Assembly: GCF_001667735.1 (NCBI RefSeq)
Contig: NZ_LZJN01000117.1
Coordinates: forward strand, 1 to 60,687
From: Mycobacterium sp. E183
GTDB lineage: Bacteria > Actinomycetota > Actinomycetes > Mycobacteriales > Mycobacteriaceae
Direction of reading: 5' to 3'
DNA length: 60,687 bases
A model generated the notes under the pieces. That model was not told where the DNA came from. It was given only the letters and a program-made list of their open reading frames with translations, and ran no database searches. Positions 24,570-32,918 of this stretch are shown in pieces (position 1 is the first letter of the stretch; each line of letters begins with the position of its first letter). Both the position numbers and the translations under genes were made by a program.

Positions 24570-24935
24570 ATGTCTTACGAACATCTTCGAGGAGTCATGG
24601 CGAGCACGCCGCACACCCCCATCGTCTCGGCGCCGGTCCGACCGGCCCGGCCGCACTTGACCGTGGTTCCTGATGCGCCAGTCGCATTCGAACCCGAGCC
24701 GATGCCGGCCCCCGTCGCGGACCAGTGGCAGGACCGGGCGTTGTGCGCCCAAACCGATCCCGAGGCGTTCTTCCCGGAGAAGGGCGGCTCCACCCGCGAG
24801 GCCAAGAAGATCTGCCTGGGGTGCGAGGTACGCCACGAGTGCCTGGAGTACGCCCTGGAGCACGACGAGCGCTTCGGCATTTGGGGCGGGCTCTCCGAGC
24901 GCGAGCGCCGCCGCCTCAAGCGCGGCATCATCTGA
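24570..24935 (+). CDS. whiB2: WhiB2 (WhmD) iron-sulfur transcription factor
   Basis: A Wbl-family factor essential for septation in mycobacteria. Four cysteines C59, C82, C85, C91 (C-x22-C-x2-C-x5-C) bind a 4Fe-4S cluster; the GIWGG turn (103-107) and basic tail RERRRLKRG contact sigma-A and DNA. ATG 24570 (MSYEHLRG) has a strong GAGGAGG site and matches the MSYE start recalled for WhmD; shorter forms starting at 24597 (MAST) or later, as annotated in M. tuberculosis (89 residues), are possible. Product here is 121 residues. Confidence 0.94.
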   Translation: MSYEHLRGVMASTPHTPIVSAPVRPARPHLTVVPDAPVAFEPEPMPAPVADQWQDRALCAQTDPEAFFPEKGGSTREAKKICLGCEVRHECLEYALEHDERFGIWGGLSERERRRLKRGII

Positions 24936-24950
24936 CGCCGCGCCGCAACA

Positions 24951-25481
24951 TCATTCGTCGTCGATCGTCGGGTCGATGATCGACGGCTCCACGTCGAGGT
25001 AGATGGCCACCTGGGCCACCAATATTTCGTGCAACAAATCACCGAGCTCGACGGTGTCCTTGGCCCGTCGCTCAATCGGCTTGCGGAACAGAACGATTCG
25101 CGCCCGCGTGGCGTTGCCGCGGACGTCGACACCGGCCGGGATCAATCGCGCCAGCGGGATCGGCCCGTCGGCGATGACCTCCGGCGGCCACTGCACGCTG
25201 TCGGGATCCTTGGCCGCGATGCGGGGAATCTCGTCGACCGCCACGTCGAGATCGGCGAGGCGCGCCTGCCAATTCCGCTCGATGGGTTCGTAGGCCTCCA
25301 GCACCGCCATGTCGAATCGCTCGGCCCGGCTGCGCCACCCGGGCACCGTCGGCGGCAGCAGCGGGCCGCGCACATCGCGGCCCCGGCGGGAGGACCGGTG
25401 GGAAGCGAATCGGCCCTGGGGCCGATCCCTCCGCGGGAAGCTGCGCGAATCGCCCACGCGCCGATGGTAACGGTTGAACAT
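24951..25481 (-). CDS. DUF1025-like zincin-fold protein (Rv3259-like)
   Basis: A 176-residue protein annotated in related genomes as a metallopeptidase-family protein. The part where the HExxH zinc motif would be reads LHEILVAQVAIYL, so the second histidine is missing and protease activity is doubtful. A basic, disordered N-terminus (about 1-36, rich in R and S) precedes the conserved core RGPLLPPTVPGWRSRAE. ATG 25481 used; GTG at 25373 would give about 140 residues, the size annotated for Rv3259. Faces whiB2 tail to tail, 15 bases apart. Confidence 0.75.
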   Translation of the reverse strand: MFNRYHRRVGDSRSFPRRDRPQGRFASHRSSRRGRDVRGPLLPPTVPGWRSRAERFDMAVLEAYEPIERNWQARLADLDVAVDEIPRIAAKDPDSVQWPPEVIADGPIPLARLIPAGVDVRGNATRARIVLFRKPIERRAKDTVELGDLLHEILVAQVAIYLDVEPSIIDPTIDDE

Positions 25482-25533
25482 CGGGGGCCCGCCGGTTGCG
25501 CGTGTCCGGCGCTTCACCGGCGTTTGCGCACGA

Positions 25534-25546
25534 TAGCCTTTCGCTC
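25534..25546 (+). promoter_or_regulatory. Leaderless promoter of the DUF3499 gene
   Basis: TAGCCT (25534-25539) followed by 7 bases and the GTG at 25547. Confidence 0.5.
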
Positions 25547-25996
25547 GTGAACGTTCCCCGTCGCTGTTGCCGGCCCGGGTGTCCGCACTACGCCGTGGCG
25601 ACCTTGACGTTCGTCTACTCGGACTCGACGGCAGTGGTGGGGCCACTCGCGACCGCGCGGGAGCCGCATTCGTGGGACCTGTGCGTCGGCCATGCCGGCC
25701 GGATCACCGCACCCCGCGGATGGGATCTCGTGCGCCACGCCGGTCCCCTGCATGCTGAGCCCACGCACCCCGACGAGGACGACCTGGTCGCCCTCGCCGA
25801 CGCGGTGCGCGAAGGCGGCCAGGTCGAGCGCGCCGTGCCCTATGGCGGCACCGGCACGCCCCTGAACGGCTTCGCGGACCCGCACATTCATCACGGCGGG
25901 GCCACCGCGCCAAGCAGCAGTGTGCTGGCGCCACCCGAGCATCGGTCGGGCCGGCGCCGCGGACACCTGCGGGTGTTGCCCGACCCCAAGGACTAG
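25547..25996 (+). CDS. DUF3499 small cysteine-rich protein (Rv3258c-like)
   Basis: A 149-residue actinobacterial protein. The N-terminus RCCRPGCPHYAVATLTFVY plus WDLCVGHA supplies Cys/His residues spaced like a zinc ribbon; the rest is acidic then proline/histidine-rich, and probably flexible. The GTG start is set by the leaderless promoter. Function unknown; it is always found between whiB2 and the phosphomannomutase gene in mycobacteria as far as I recall. Confidence 0.82.
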   Translation: MNVPRRCCRPGCPHYAVATLTFVYSDSTAVVGPLATAREPHSWDLCVGHAGRITAPRGWDLVRHAGPLHAEPTHPDEDDLVALADAVREGGQVERAVPYGGTGTPLNGFADPHIHHGGATAPSSSVLAPPEHRSGRRRGHLRVLPDPKD

Positions 25997-26057
25997 CCGT
26001 TCGGGTGTGGCGCGCGGCCCCCGCGCACCGCTGCGGCCCGTGTTTCCCTGGGGCCGA

Positions 26058-26063
26058 TAGGCT
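26058..26063 (+). promoter_or_regulatory. -10 box upstream of manB
   Basis: TAGGCT matches TANNNT; transcription near 26070 would give a leader of about 50 bases ending in the AGGAGGC ribosome site before the manB ATG. Confidence 0.35.
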
Positions 26064-26118
26064 GACGGCCAAGAGGCGAAGGAACGCGAACCCTTTCAAG
26101 GCGTCAGGAGGCCCCCGC

Positions 26119-27516
26119 ATGTCTCGGCTCGCCGCGACCGTGCACCGCGTCGTCAAGGCTTACGACGTGCGGGGGTTGGTCGGCGAAGAACTCGACGAGC
26201 CGCTGGTCACCGCCTTGGGCGCGGCGTTCGCCAAGCTGATGCGCGACGAGGGCGCCCGGCAGGTGGTGATCGGTTACGACATGCGGGACAGTTCGCCCAC
26301 GCTGGCCGCGGCCTTCGCTTCCGGTGTGACGGGCCAGGGCCTGGACGTGGTCCGCATCGGTCTGGCCTCCACGGATCAGCTCTACTTCGCCTCCGGGTTG
26401 CTGGACTGCCCGGGCGCGATGTTCACCGCGAGCCACAACCCGGCGGCCTACAACGGCATCAAGTTGTGCCGGGCGGCCGCGAAGCCGGTCGGCGCCGACA
26501 GCGGCCTGCGCACCGTCAGCGAGTCCGTGATCGCCGGGGTCGAGCGCTATGACGGACAGCCCGGAACCGTGAGCGACCGCGACGTGCTGGACGACTACGG
26601 GAAGTTTCTGCGCTCGCTGGTCAGCACCTCGGGGCTGCGCCCCCTGCGGGTGGCGGTGGACGCGGGCAACGGCATGGCCGGCCTCACCGCGCCCGCGGTG
26701 CTCGGGGCGATCGACTCGATCACGTTGCTGCCGTTGTACTTCGAGCTCGACGGCTCGTTCCCCAATCACGAGGCCAACCCGCTCGACCCGGCCAACCTGG
26801 TGGACCTGCAGGCCTACGTCCGCGAGACGGGCGCCGATATCGGTTTGGCCTTCGACGGGGACGCCGACCGCTGCTTCGTCGTCGACGAACGCGGCCGGCC
26901 GGTGTCCCCCTCGACCGTGACCAGCCTGGTCGCCGCGCGCGAGTTGAGCCGGGAGATCGGCGCCACCATCATCCACAACGTGATCACGTCCCGGGCGGTG
27001 CCGGAGTTGGTCACCGAGCGCGGCGGCACACCGCTGCGCTCGCGCGTCGGGCACTCCTATATCAAGGCGATGATGGCCGACACCGGCGCCATCTTCGGCG
27101 GCGAGCATTCGGCGCACTATTACTTCCGCGACTTCTGGGGCGCGGACTCCGGGATGCTGGCGGCGCTGTACGTGCTGGCGGCCCTGGGCGAGCAGGACCG
27201 GCCGCTGTCGGAGCTGACCGCCGACTACCAGCGCTACGAGTCGTCAGGCGAGATCAACTTCACCGTGGCGGACGCCGCGCTGTGCACCGAGGCGGTGCTG
27301 AAGTCCTTCGGCAGCCGCATCCACGCGATCGACCACGTGGACGGCGTGACGGTCGACCTCGGCGACGGCAGCTGGTTCAACCTGCGCAGCTCCAACACCG
27401 AGCCGTTGCTGCGGCTCAACGTCGAGGCGCGCAGCACCGACGACGTAGACGCGGTGGTCGCGCAGATCAGCGCTCAGATCCAGGCGCAGTCGGCGCCCGC
27501 CGGGGCCGCGCCGTGA
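26119..27516 (+). CDS. manB: Phosphomannomutase ManB (Rv3257c-like)
   Basis: Interconverts mannose-6-phosphate and mannose-1-phosphate, feeding ManC. The 465-residue length equals M. tuberculosis Rv3257c. Active-site phosphoserine S105 in MFTASHNPAAYNGIK, metal loop FDGDADRC, sugar loop GGEHSAHYYFRD and phosphate-binding RSSNTEPLLRLN are all present. Also called pmmA. Clear AGGAGG ribosome site; the stop overlaps the next gene as GTGA. Confidence 0.95.
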   Translation: MSRLAATVHRVVKAYDVRGLVGEELDEPLVTALGAAFAKLMRDEGARQVVIGYDMRDSSPTLAAAFASGVTGQGLDVVRIGLASTDQLYFASGLLDCPGAMFTASHNPAAYNGIKLCRAAAKPVGADSGLRTVSESVIAGVERYDGQPGTVSDRDVLDDYGKFLRSLVSTSGLRPLRVAVDAGNGMAGLTAPAVLGAIDSITLLPLYFELDGSFPNHEANPLDPANLVDLQAYVRETGADIGLAFDGDADRCFVVDERGRPVSPSTVTSLVAARELSREIGATIIHNVITSRAVPELVTERGGTPLRSRVGHSYIKAMMADTGAIFGGEHSAHYYFRDFWGADSGMLAALYVLAALGEQDRPLSELTADYQRYESSGEINFTVADAALCTEAVLKSFGSRIHAIDHVDGVTVDLGDGSWFNLRSSNTEPLLRLNVEARSTDDVDAVVAQISAQIQAQSAPAGAAP

Positions 27517-28613
27517 ACACCGTCCGGGCGATCGATCTCGAAGACACCGAGGGCCTGCTCGCCGCCGACCGGGACGGCCTGCTGCGCTCCGCGTCGTCGG
27601 CGGGCGCGCAGGTGCGCGCGATCGCCGCGGCCGTCGACGAGGGTGCCCTGGATCCGCTGCGGGCCGACGACCGGCCGCGCAGCCTGATCTGGGTCGCCGG
27701 CCGCGGGACCGCCGACAACGCCGGCGCGATGGTCGCGGCGACGGTGGCCGGAGCGGCCTCCGAGCCAATCACGCTGACCGCCGAGGTACCGCCGTGGATC
27801 GGCCCGCTCGACGTGCTGATCGTCGCGGGCGACGATCCCGGCGATCCGGCGCTGGTCACCGCGGCCGCCACCGGGGTGCGCCGCGGGGCGCGGGTCGTCG
27901 TCGTCGCGCCGTACGAGGGTCCGCTGCGGGACGCCACCGCCGGCCGCGCGGCGGTGCTGGCGCCGCGGCTTCCGATCCCCGACGAGTTCGGGTTGTGCCG
28001 CTACCTGGCCGCCGCCCTGGCGGTGGTGCAGGCGGTCGACCAGCGACCCAGCGTCGACCTGCGGGCGCTGGCCGACGAGCTGGCCGCCGAGGCGCTGCGC
28101 AACAGTGCGGCCCGCGAGCTGTTCACCAACCCGGCCAAGACGATTGCCGCGCGCATCGCCGATCGGCAGGTGGCGCTGGCCGGCGACTGCGCCGCGACGC
28201 TCGCGCTGGCCCGGCACGGCAGTTCCGTCCTGCTGCGGATCGCCCACCAGGTGGTTGCCGCGACCGGGCTGTCGGATGCCGTCGTCGCGCTGCGGGCCGG
28301 GGTCTCCGGCGGCTTCGCCGATCCCGCCGACGCGCTCTTCCACGACGAACAGATCGACGGGCCGCTGCCGCGGCGGCTGCTGGTGCTGGCCCTCACGTTG
28401 TCCGCCGAGCAGACCATCGTGGCGGCCCGGACCGCCGGGCTCGACGACGTGTACCTGCTCGCCGCCGAGGACGTGCCCGACGGTCCCGGCGGCTCTGCCG
28501 GGTCGACGGTCGCGCCCGCGTTGGGCGGCGCCATCAGCGCCGAGCAGCAACTGGCAGTATTGGCCGTTCGACTGGAGATGGCCGCGGTTTACGCGCGCCT
28601 GGCGCGGGGATAG
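27513..28613 (+). CDS. SIS/TobH-type sugar isomerase-like protein (Rv3256c-like)
   Basis: A 366-residue protein with the Rossmann-like fold of SIS/phosphoglucose isomerase domains (LIWVAGRGTADNAGAMVAAT; LDVLIVAGDDPGDPALVTAA; TNPAKTIAARIADRQVAL). Catalytic residues of true isomerases are not obvious. The GTG start is in a 4-base overlap with manB, and manA follows 8 bases after the stop. Its constant place between the mannose enzymes suggests a role in mannose-phosphate metabolism, unproven. Confidence 0.85.
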   Translation: MNTVRAIDLEDTEGLLAADRDGLLRSASSAGAQVRAIAAAVDEGALDPLRADDRPRSLIWVAGRGTADNAGAMVAATVAGAASEPITLTAEVPPWIGPLDVLIVAGDDPGDPALVTAAATGVRRGARVVVVAPYEGPLRDATAGRAAVLAPRLPIPDEFGLCRYLAAALAVVQAVDQRPSVDLRALADELAAEALRNSAARELFTNPAKTIAARIADRQVALAGDCAATLALARHGSSVLLRIAHQVVAATGLSDAVVALRAGVSGGFADPADALFHDEQIDGPLPRRLLVLALTLSAEQTIVAARTAGLDDVYLLAAEDVPDGPGGSAGSTVAPALGGAISAEQQLAVLAVRLEMAAVYARLARG

Positions 28614-28621
28614 ATAACACA

Positions 28622-29848
28622 GTGGAACTGCTTCGCGGGGCCTTACGCACGTACGCCTGGGGATCGCGTACCGCCATCGCCGAATTCACCGGGCGGACGG
28701 TCCCGGCTGCCCATCCGGAGGCCGAACTCTGGTTCGGGGCGCATCCGGGCGACCCTGCCTGGCTGGAAACGGACGCCGGCGAGATCTCGTTGCTCGACGC
28801 GCTGGTCGCCGACCCGGAAGGCCAGCTGGGCCCCGGGGCCCGCGCCCGGTTCGGCGACGTGCTGCCGTTCCTGGTCAAGGTGCTCGCGGCCGACGAGCCG
28901 CTGTCGCTGCAGGCCCACCCGAGCGCGGCGCAGGCGGCCGAGGGTTACCTGCGGGAGGAGCGGCTGGGCATTCCGCTGAACTCGCCGGTCCGCAACTATC
29001 GCGACACCTCGCACAAGCCCGAATTGCTGGTGGCGCTGCAGCCATTCGAGGCGCTCGCCGGATTCCGGCAGGCCTCCCGCACGGTCGAGTTGCTGCGGGC
29101 GCTGTCCGTCTCCGACCTCGACCCCTTCATCGACCTGCTCAACGACCAGTCCGACGCCGATGGCCTGCGCGCGCTGTTCACCACCTGGATCACCGCGCCG
29201 CAGCCTGACATCGACGTGCTGGTGCCCGCGGTGCTGGACGGCGCCATCCAGTACATCAGCTCCGGGGCAACGGAATTCGCCGGCGAGGTCAAGACGGTGC
29301 TGGAGCTCGGGGAACGCTACCCCGGCGACGCCGGGGTGCTGGCCGCGCTGTTGCTGAACCGCATCACGCTGGCCCCGGGCGAGGCGATCTTCGTGTCGGC
29401 CGGCAGCCTGCACACCTACCTGCGCGGTTTCGCCCTGGAGGTGATGGCCAACTCCGACAACGTGTTACGCGGCGGCCTGACCCCCAAGCACGTCGACGTC
29501 CCCGAACTGCTACGGGTGCTCGACTTCACCCCGACCACCGAGGAACAGGTGCGCCCCCACGTGCGCCGCGAGGGCTTCGGCCTGATCTACGAGACTCCGG
29601 CCGAGGAATTCGCGGTCGCGCTGCTGGAGCTCGACGGCGACTACCTGGGCCACGAGGTCGACGCCTCGTGCAGCCACGAGGGTCCGCAGATCCTGCTGTG
29701 CACCGAGGGGTGCACGACGGTGCACGGCAAGTCCGGGTCGCTGACGCTGCAGCGGGGGATGGCCGCCTGGGTGGCGGCCGACGACGCCCCGATCCGGCTG
29801 GTCGCGCGCGAGCCCACCAAGCTGTTCAGGGCGACCGTAGGGCTGTAG
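28622..29848 (+). CDS. manA: Mannose-6-phosphate isomerase ManA
   Basis: Type I zinc phosphomannose isomerase (fructose-6-P to mannose-6-P), 408 residues as in M. tuberculosis. Visible: LRTYAWGSRTAIAEFTG start, EAELWFGAHPGDPAWL, zinc ligands in QAHPSAAQA (Gln, His) and in HKPELLVAL, and the sugar-site SAGSLHTYLRGFALEVMANSDNVLRGGLTPK region. The GTG at 28622 follows the previous gene by 8 bases. The last 23 bases overlap the convergent monooxygenase gene. Confidence 0.95.
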   Translation: MELLRGALRTYAWGSRTAIAEFTGRTVPAAHPEAELWFGAHPGDPAWLETDAGEISLLDALVADPEGQLGPGARARFGDVLPFLVKVLAADEPLSLQAHPSAAQAAEGYLREERLGIPLNSPVRNYRDTSHKPELLVALQPFEALAGFRQASRTVELLRALSVSDLDPFIDLLNDQSDADGLRALFTTWITAPQPDIDVLVPAVLDGAIQYISSGATEFAGEVKTVLELGERYPGDAGVLAALLLNRITLAPGEAIFVSAGSLHTYLRGFALEVMANSDNVLRGGLTPKHVDVPELLRVLDFTPTTEEQVRPHVRREGFGLIYETPAEEFAVALLELDGDYLGHEVDASCSHEGPQILLCTEGCTTVHGKSGSLTLQRGMAAWVAADDAPIRLVAREPTKLFRATVGL

Positions 29849-31244
29849 GGGTGCGCCGGCGATCGCCACGGGCGGCCTGACGGCGTTCGCCCAGCCACAG
29901 CCGCAGATTGTGGGCGATCGTGCGGCCGACGATGCGCGGCGGCGGGACCATGTAGAGGCTGTCGAGCAGCGAGAACCGGCGCAAAAACCATTCGGCCAGA
30001 ACGGGATCGGTCTCGGCGGCCCCGAGGAACTGGTCGAACAGCGCGCCCGAGGGCCGCCACCACCAGGGAATGGGCCCCTTGGTCTCGGCGTGGTGGAAGG
30101 TGACGTCGCCGATGGCGTTCATCGTCCACACCGGGAAGGTCGACTTGGCGGTGGCCCGACTGAGTTCGGCGGCCAGCTGGTCGTCGGGCAGTTTCAGCGC
30201 GCGACGCAGATGGCCGGCCTGCAGCGAGGTCATCGTCATGCCCTGCCCGAAGGTGGGGTTGAAGCTGGCCACGGCGTCGCCGAGGGGGATGATGCCGGCG
30301 GGGAAGCGGTCCAGCTTGTCGTAGCGGCGCCACTTGCTGGCCGGAAAGGCGTGGAACGCCGGCTCGCCGATGGGATCGGCCTGCTTCAGCGCCGCGTTGA
30401 CGTGGGGCGGGACCAGCTCCTCGGCCAGTTCCAGCATCTCCGGAAACGTCTGCGGCGGCTTGACGTTCGCCACCCCGAACGTCGTCAGCACCCAGGTGCC
30501 GTCCTCGTAGCAGAGCATGCCGAGCCCCAGCGACTTGTCGTGCGACGCGCCGGCGACCACTACCTTCTCCGCTATCAAGCCGTCCGGGATGCGAAATTGC
30601 TGGGTCGCGTAGTAGATGCCGATGTCGAGGAGGTCTTCCCGCGGGCGCTCGTAGCCCCACTGCGTCAGCCACGTCGGCAGCCGGGTGCCCCTGCCTGCCG
30701 CGTCGACGACGAGGTCGGCCGCGACGAATTCCGGATCCTCGCCGTCGACGGGATCCAGCAGCACCCCGGTCACCCGCTGGCGCGCCGGGTCGAACCGCGG
30801 TTCGGCCACCGAGCGCCGCACCATCGTGACGTTGTCCGTGTTGCGGACGCGTTTGCGCAGCTGCCACTCCAGGTGCGGCCGGCTGGGCACGTACGCGGTG
30901 AATTCGTCACGCAGTGTGTGTCCGGTGCCGAGCACGTGGCCCGCGGCGCCGAGATGAATGCAGTCGGGCCGGTTCTCCAGCATGGGCACGCCCGCGGCCA
31001 CCATGTCTTCCAGCAGCCCGGGGAAAAGGCTCTCGAACTCCATTGCGCCGCGGGCCATCAGCATGTGCAGGTGCCGGTCCTGCGGAACGGTCGCCCGGCT
31101 CGACGGTGTGCTCGGCAACTCGTCGCGCTCGTAGACCGTGACCCGGGAGAACGCATCCGAGAGCACCTGCGCGGCGCACAGCCCGGCGATGCTGCCGCCG
31201 ATGACCACCGCATGGTCCCTGGTGTTTGCTTTGGTGTCCGCCAT
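29826..31244 (-). CDS. FAD-dependent monooxygenase (Rv3254-like)
   Basis: A 472-residue flavoprotein with the dinucleotide-binding start HAVVIGGSIAGLCAAQVLSD, the acidic FAD ribose site VTVYERDELP, and the second FAD motif IPLGDAVASFNPTFGQGM (GD...). It groups with FAD-binding-3 hydroxylases; the substrate is unknown. ATG 31244 is 6 bases after the TACTCT -10 box, fixing the start. Its 3' end overlaps manA by 23 bases. Confidence 0.88.
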   Translation of the reverse strand: MADTKANTRDHAVVIGGSIAGLCAAQVLSDAFSRVTVYERDELPSTPSSRATVPQDRHLHMLMARGAMEFESLFPGLLEDMVAAGVPMLENRPDCIHLGAAGHVLGTGHTLRDEFTAYVPSRPHLEWQLRKRVRNTDNVTMVRRSVAEPRFDPARQRVTGVLLDPVDGEDPEFVAADLVVDAAGRGTRLPTWLTQWGYERPREDLLDIGIYYATQQFRIPDGLIAEKVVVAGASHDKSLGLGMLCYEDGTWVLTTFGVANVKPPQTFPEMLELAEELVPPHVNAALKQADPIGEPAFHAFPASKWRRYDKLDRFPAGIIPLGDAVASFNPTFGQGMTMTSLQAGHLRRALKLPDDQLAAELSRATAKSTFPVWTMNAIGDVTFHHAETKGPIPWWWRPSGALFDQFLGAAETDPVLAEWFLRRFSLLDSLYMVPPPRIVGRTIAHNLRLWLGERRQAARGDRRRTPTALRSP

Positions 31245-31250
31245 CTCGGC

Positions 31251-31267
31251 AGAGTACCCAGTACTGT
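31251..31267. promoter_or_regulatory. Overlapping divergent promoters with palindrome
   Basis: AGTAC-cca-GTACT (31253-31265) is a perfect 5-3-5 palindrome. The minus-strand -10 TACTCT (31251-31256) and plus-strand -10 TACTGT (31262-31267) sit on its two arms, so one bound protein would block both the monooxygenase and the permease. Confidence 0.5.
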
Positions 31268-31309
31268 GACGGACCAATGGGTCCCCTTCGTAGAGGGAAA
31301 GGGCGACGG

Positions 31310-32818
31310 ATGGCCAACCGATGGCGCATGAAGTCGGTCGAACAATCGATCGCCGACACCGACGAGCCAGACACCCGGTTACGCAAGGAATTGACCTGGT
31401 TGGACCTGGTCGTCTTCGGGGTTGCCGTGGTGATCGGCGCCGGTATCTTCACCGTCACCGCGTCGACGACCGGTGACATCACCGGCCCGGCGATCTGGAT
31501 CTCGTTCGTGATCGCGGCGGTCACGTGCGCGCTGGCGGCGCTGTGTTACGCCGAGTTCGCCTCCACGCTGCCGGTCGCCGGCAGCGCCTACACGTTCTCC
31601 TACGCCACCTTCGGGGAGTTCCTCGCCTGGATCATCGGCTGGAACCTGCTGCTCGAGTTGGCGATCGGCGCCGCGGTCGTGGCCAAGGGCTGGTCGAGCT
31701 ACCTGGGCAACGTGTTCGGGTTTGCCGGCGGCACAACGCAGCTCGGTTCGGTCAGCCTGGACTGGGGCGCGCTGCTGATCGTCACCGGGGTTGCCGTGCT
31801 GATCGCCCTGGGCACCAAGCTGTCGTCGCGGTTCTCCGCGGTGATCACCGGCATCAAAGTGTCGGTGGTGCTGCTGGTCGTCGTCGTCGGCGCCTTCTAC
31901 ATCAAGGGCTCCAACTATTCGCCGTTCATCCCCAAGCCGGAGGCGGGGCACGAGGCGTCGGGCGTCAACCAGTCGGTGCTGTCGCTGATGACCGGGGCGC
32001 ACAGCAGCCACTACGGCTGGTACGGGGTGCTGGCGGGAGCGTCGATCGTGTTCTTCGCGTTCATCGGGTTCGACATCGTCGCGACCATGGCCGAGGAGAC
32101 CAAGCGGCCCCAGCGCGACGTTCCGCGGGGCATCCTGGCGTCGCTGGCGATCGTGACCGTGCTCTACGTGGCGGTCTCGGTGGTGCTGTCCGGGATGGTC
32201 TCCTACACCCAGCTCAAGACCATGCCCGGCCACAAGCCGGCCAACCTCGCCACGGCGTTCACCGCGAACGGCATCCATTGGGCCAGCAAGATCATCGCGA
32301 TCGGGGCGCTGGCCGGATTGACCACCGTGGTGATGGTGCTGATGCTCGGCCAATGCCGCGTGCTGTTCGCGATGGCGCGCGACGGCTTGCTGCCGCGCCA
32401 GTTGGCGAAGACCGGCTCCCACGGCACCCCGGTCCGGATCACCGTGCTCGTCGCGGTGGTGGTGGCCGCGACGGCCTCGGTGTTCCCGATCGCCAAGCTC
32501 GAGGAGATGGTCAACGTCGGCACGCTGTTCGCGTTCGTCCTGGTCTCGGCCGGCGTGATGGTGTTGCGCCGCACCCGCCCGGACCTGGAGCGGGGCTTCC
32601 GCGCCCCGTGGGTGCCGGTCCTGCCGATCGCGTCGATCGCCGCGTGCGTCTGGCTGATGGTCAACCTGACTGCGCTGACCTGGGTGCGGTTCGGCGTCTG
32701 GCTGGCGGTCGGCACCGCGATCTATGTCGGCTACGGCTATCGGCACTCCGTGCAGGGCCGCCGCGAGGCGGAGGGCGTCGCACCGCCCGCCCGGGCCGAG
32801 CCCGACGCCGTGCCCTAG
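31310..32818 (+). CDS. APC-family amino acid/cation permease (Rv3253c-like)
   Basis: A 502-residue transporter with about 12 membrane helices. The APC signature near the start (TWLDLVVFGVAVVIGAGIFT) contains the unwound GAG(I/F)F substrate site; EETKRPQRDVPRGI is the typical CAT-type loop after helix 6-7. It fits the cationic amino-acid transporter (CAT) subfamily. ATG 31310 has GAGGGAAAGGG upstream; an in-frame ATG at 31328 (MKSVEQ) would give about 496 residues, nearer M. tuberculosis. Confidence 0.9.
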   Translation: MANRWRMKSVEQSIADTDEPDTRLRKELTWLDLVVFGVAVVIGAGIFTVTASTTGDITGPAIWISFVIAAVTCALAALCYAEFASTLPVAGSAYTFSYATFGEFLAWIIGWNLLLELAIGAAVVAKGWSSYLGNVFGFAGGTTQLGSVSLDWGALLIVTGVAVLIALGTKLSSRFSAVITGIKVSVVLLVVVVGAFYIKGSNYSPFIPKPEAGHEASGVNQSVLSLMTGAHSSHYGWYGVLAGASIVFFAFIGFDIVATMAEETKRPQRDVPRGILASLAIVTVLYVAVSVVLSGMVSYTQLKTMPGHKPANLATAFTANGIHWASKIIAIGALAGLTTVVMVLMLGQCRVLFAMARDGLLPRQLAKTGSHGTPVRITVLVAVVVAATASVFPIAKLEEMVNVGTLFAFVLVSAGVMVLRRTRPDLERGFRAPWVPVLPIASIAACVWLMVNLTALTWVRFGVWLAVGTAIYVGYGYRHSVQGRREAEGVAPPARAEPDAVP

Positions 32819-32838
32819 CGAATCCGTTTACAAAAGCA

Positions 32839-32878
32839 CCTCTTGTGTCTAGACACGAGACGCTGATGGCGATATTGT
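32839..32878 (+). promoter_or_regulatory. alkB promoter and probable AlkX operator
   Basis: A 24-bp near-perfect palindrome is centred at 32850/32851; its 12-bp core GTGTCTAGACAC is perfect and outer arms match at most positions. TATTGT (32873-32878) is the -10 box, which puts the -35 on the palindrome centre. Given that a TetR repressor (alkX) ends this operon and AlkX is known to repress alkB-rubAB, this is probably its autoregulatory operator. Confidence 0.65.
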
Positions 32879-32918
32879 CAATCTCCAACGTGGTGTGACT
32901 CACAAGGAGGTTTGGCAT

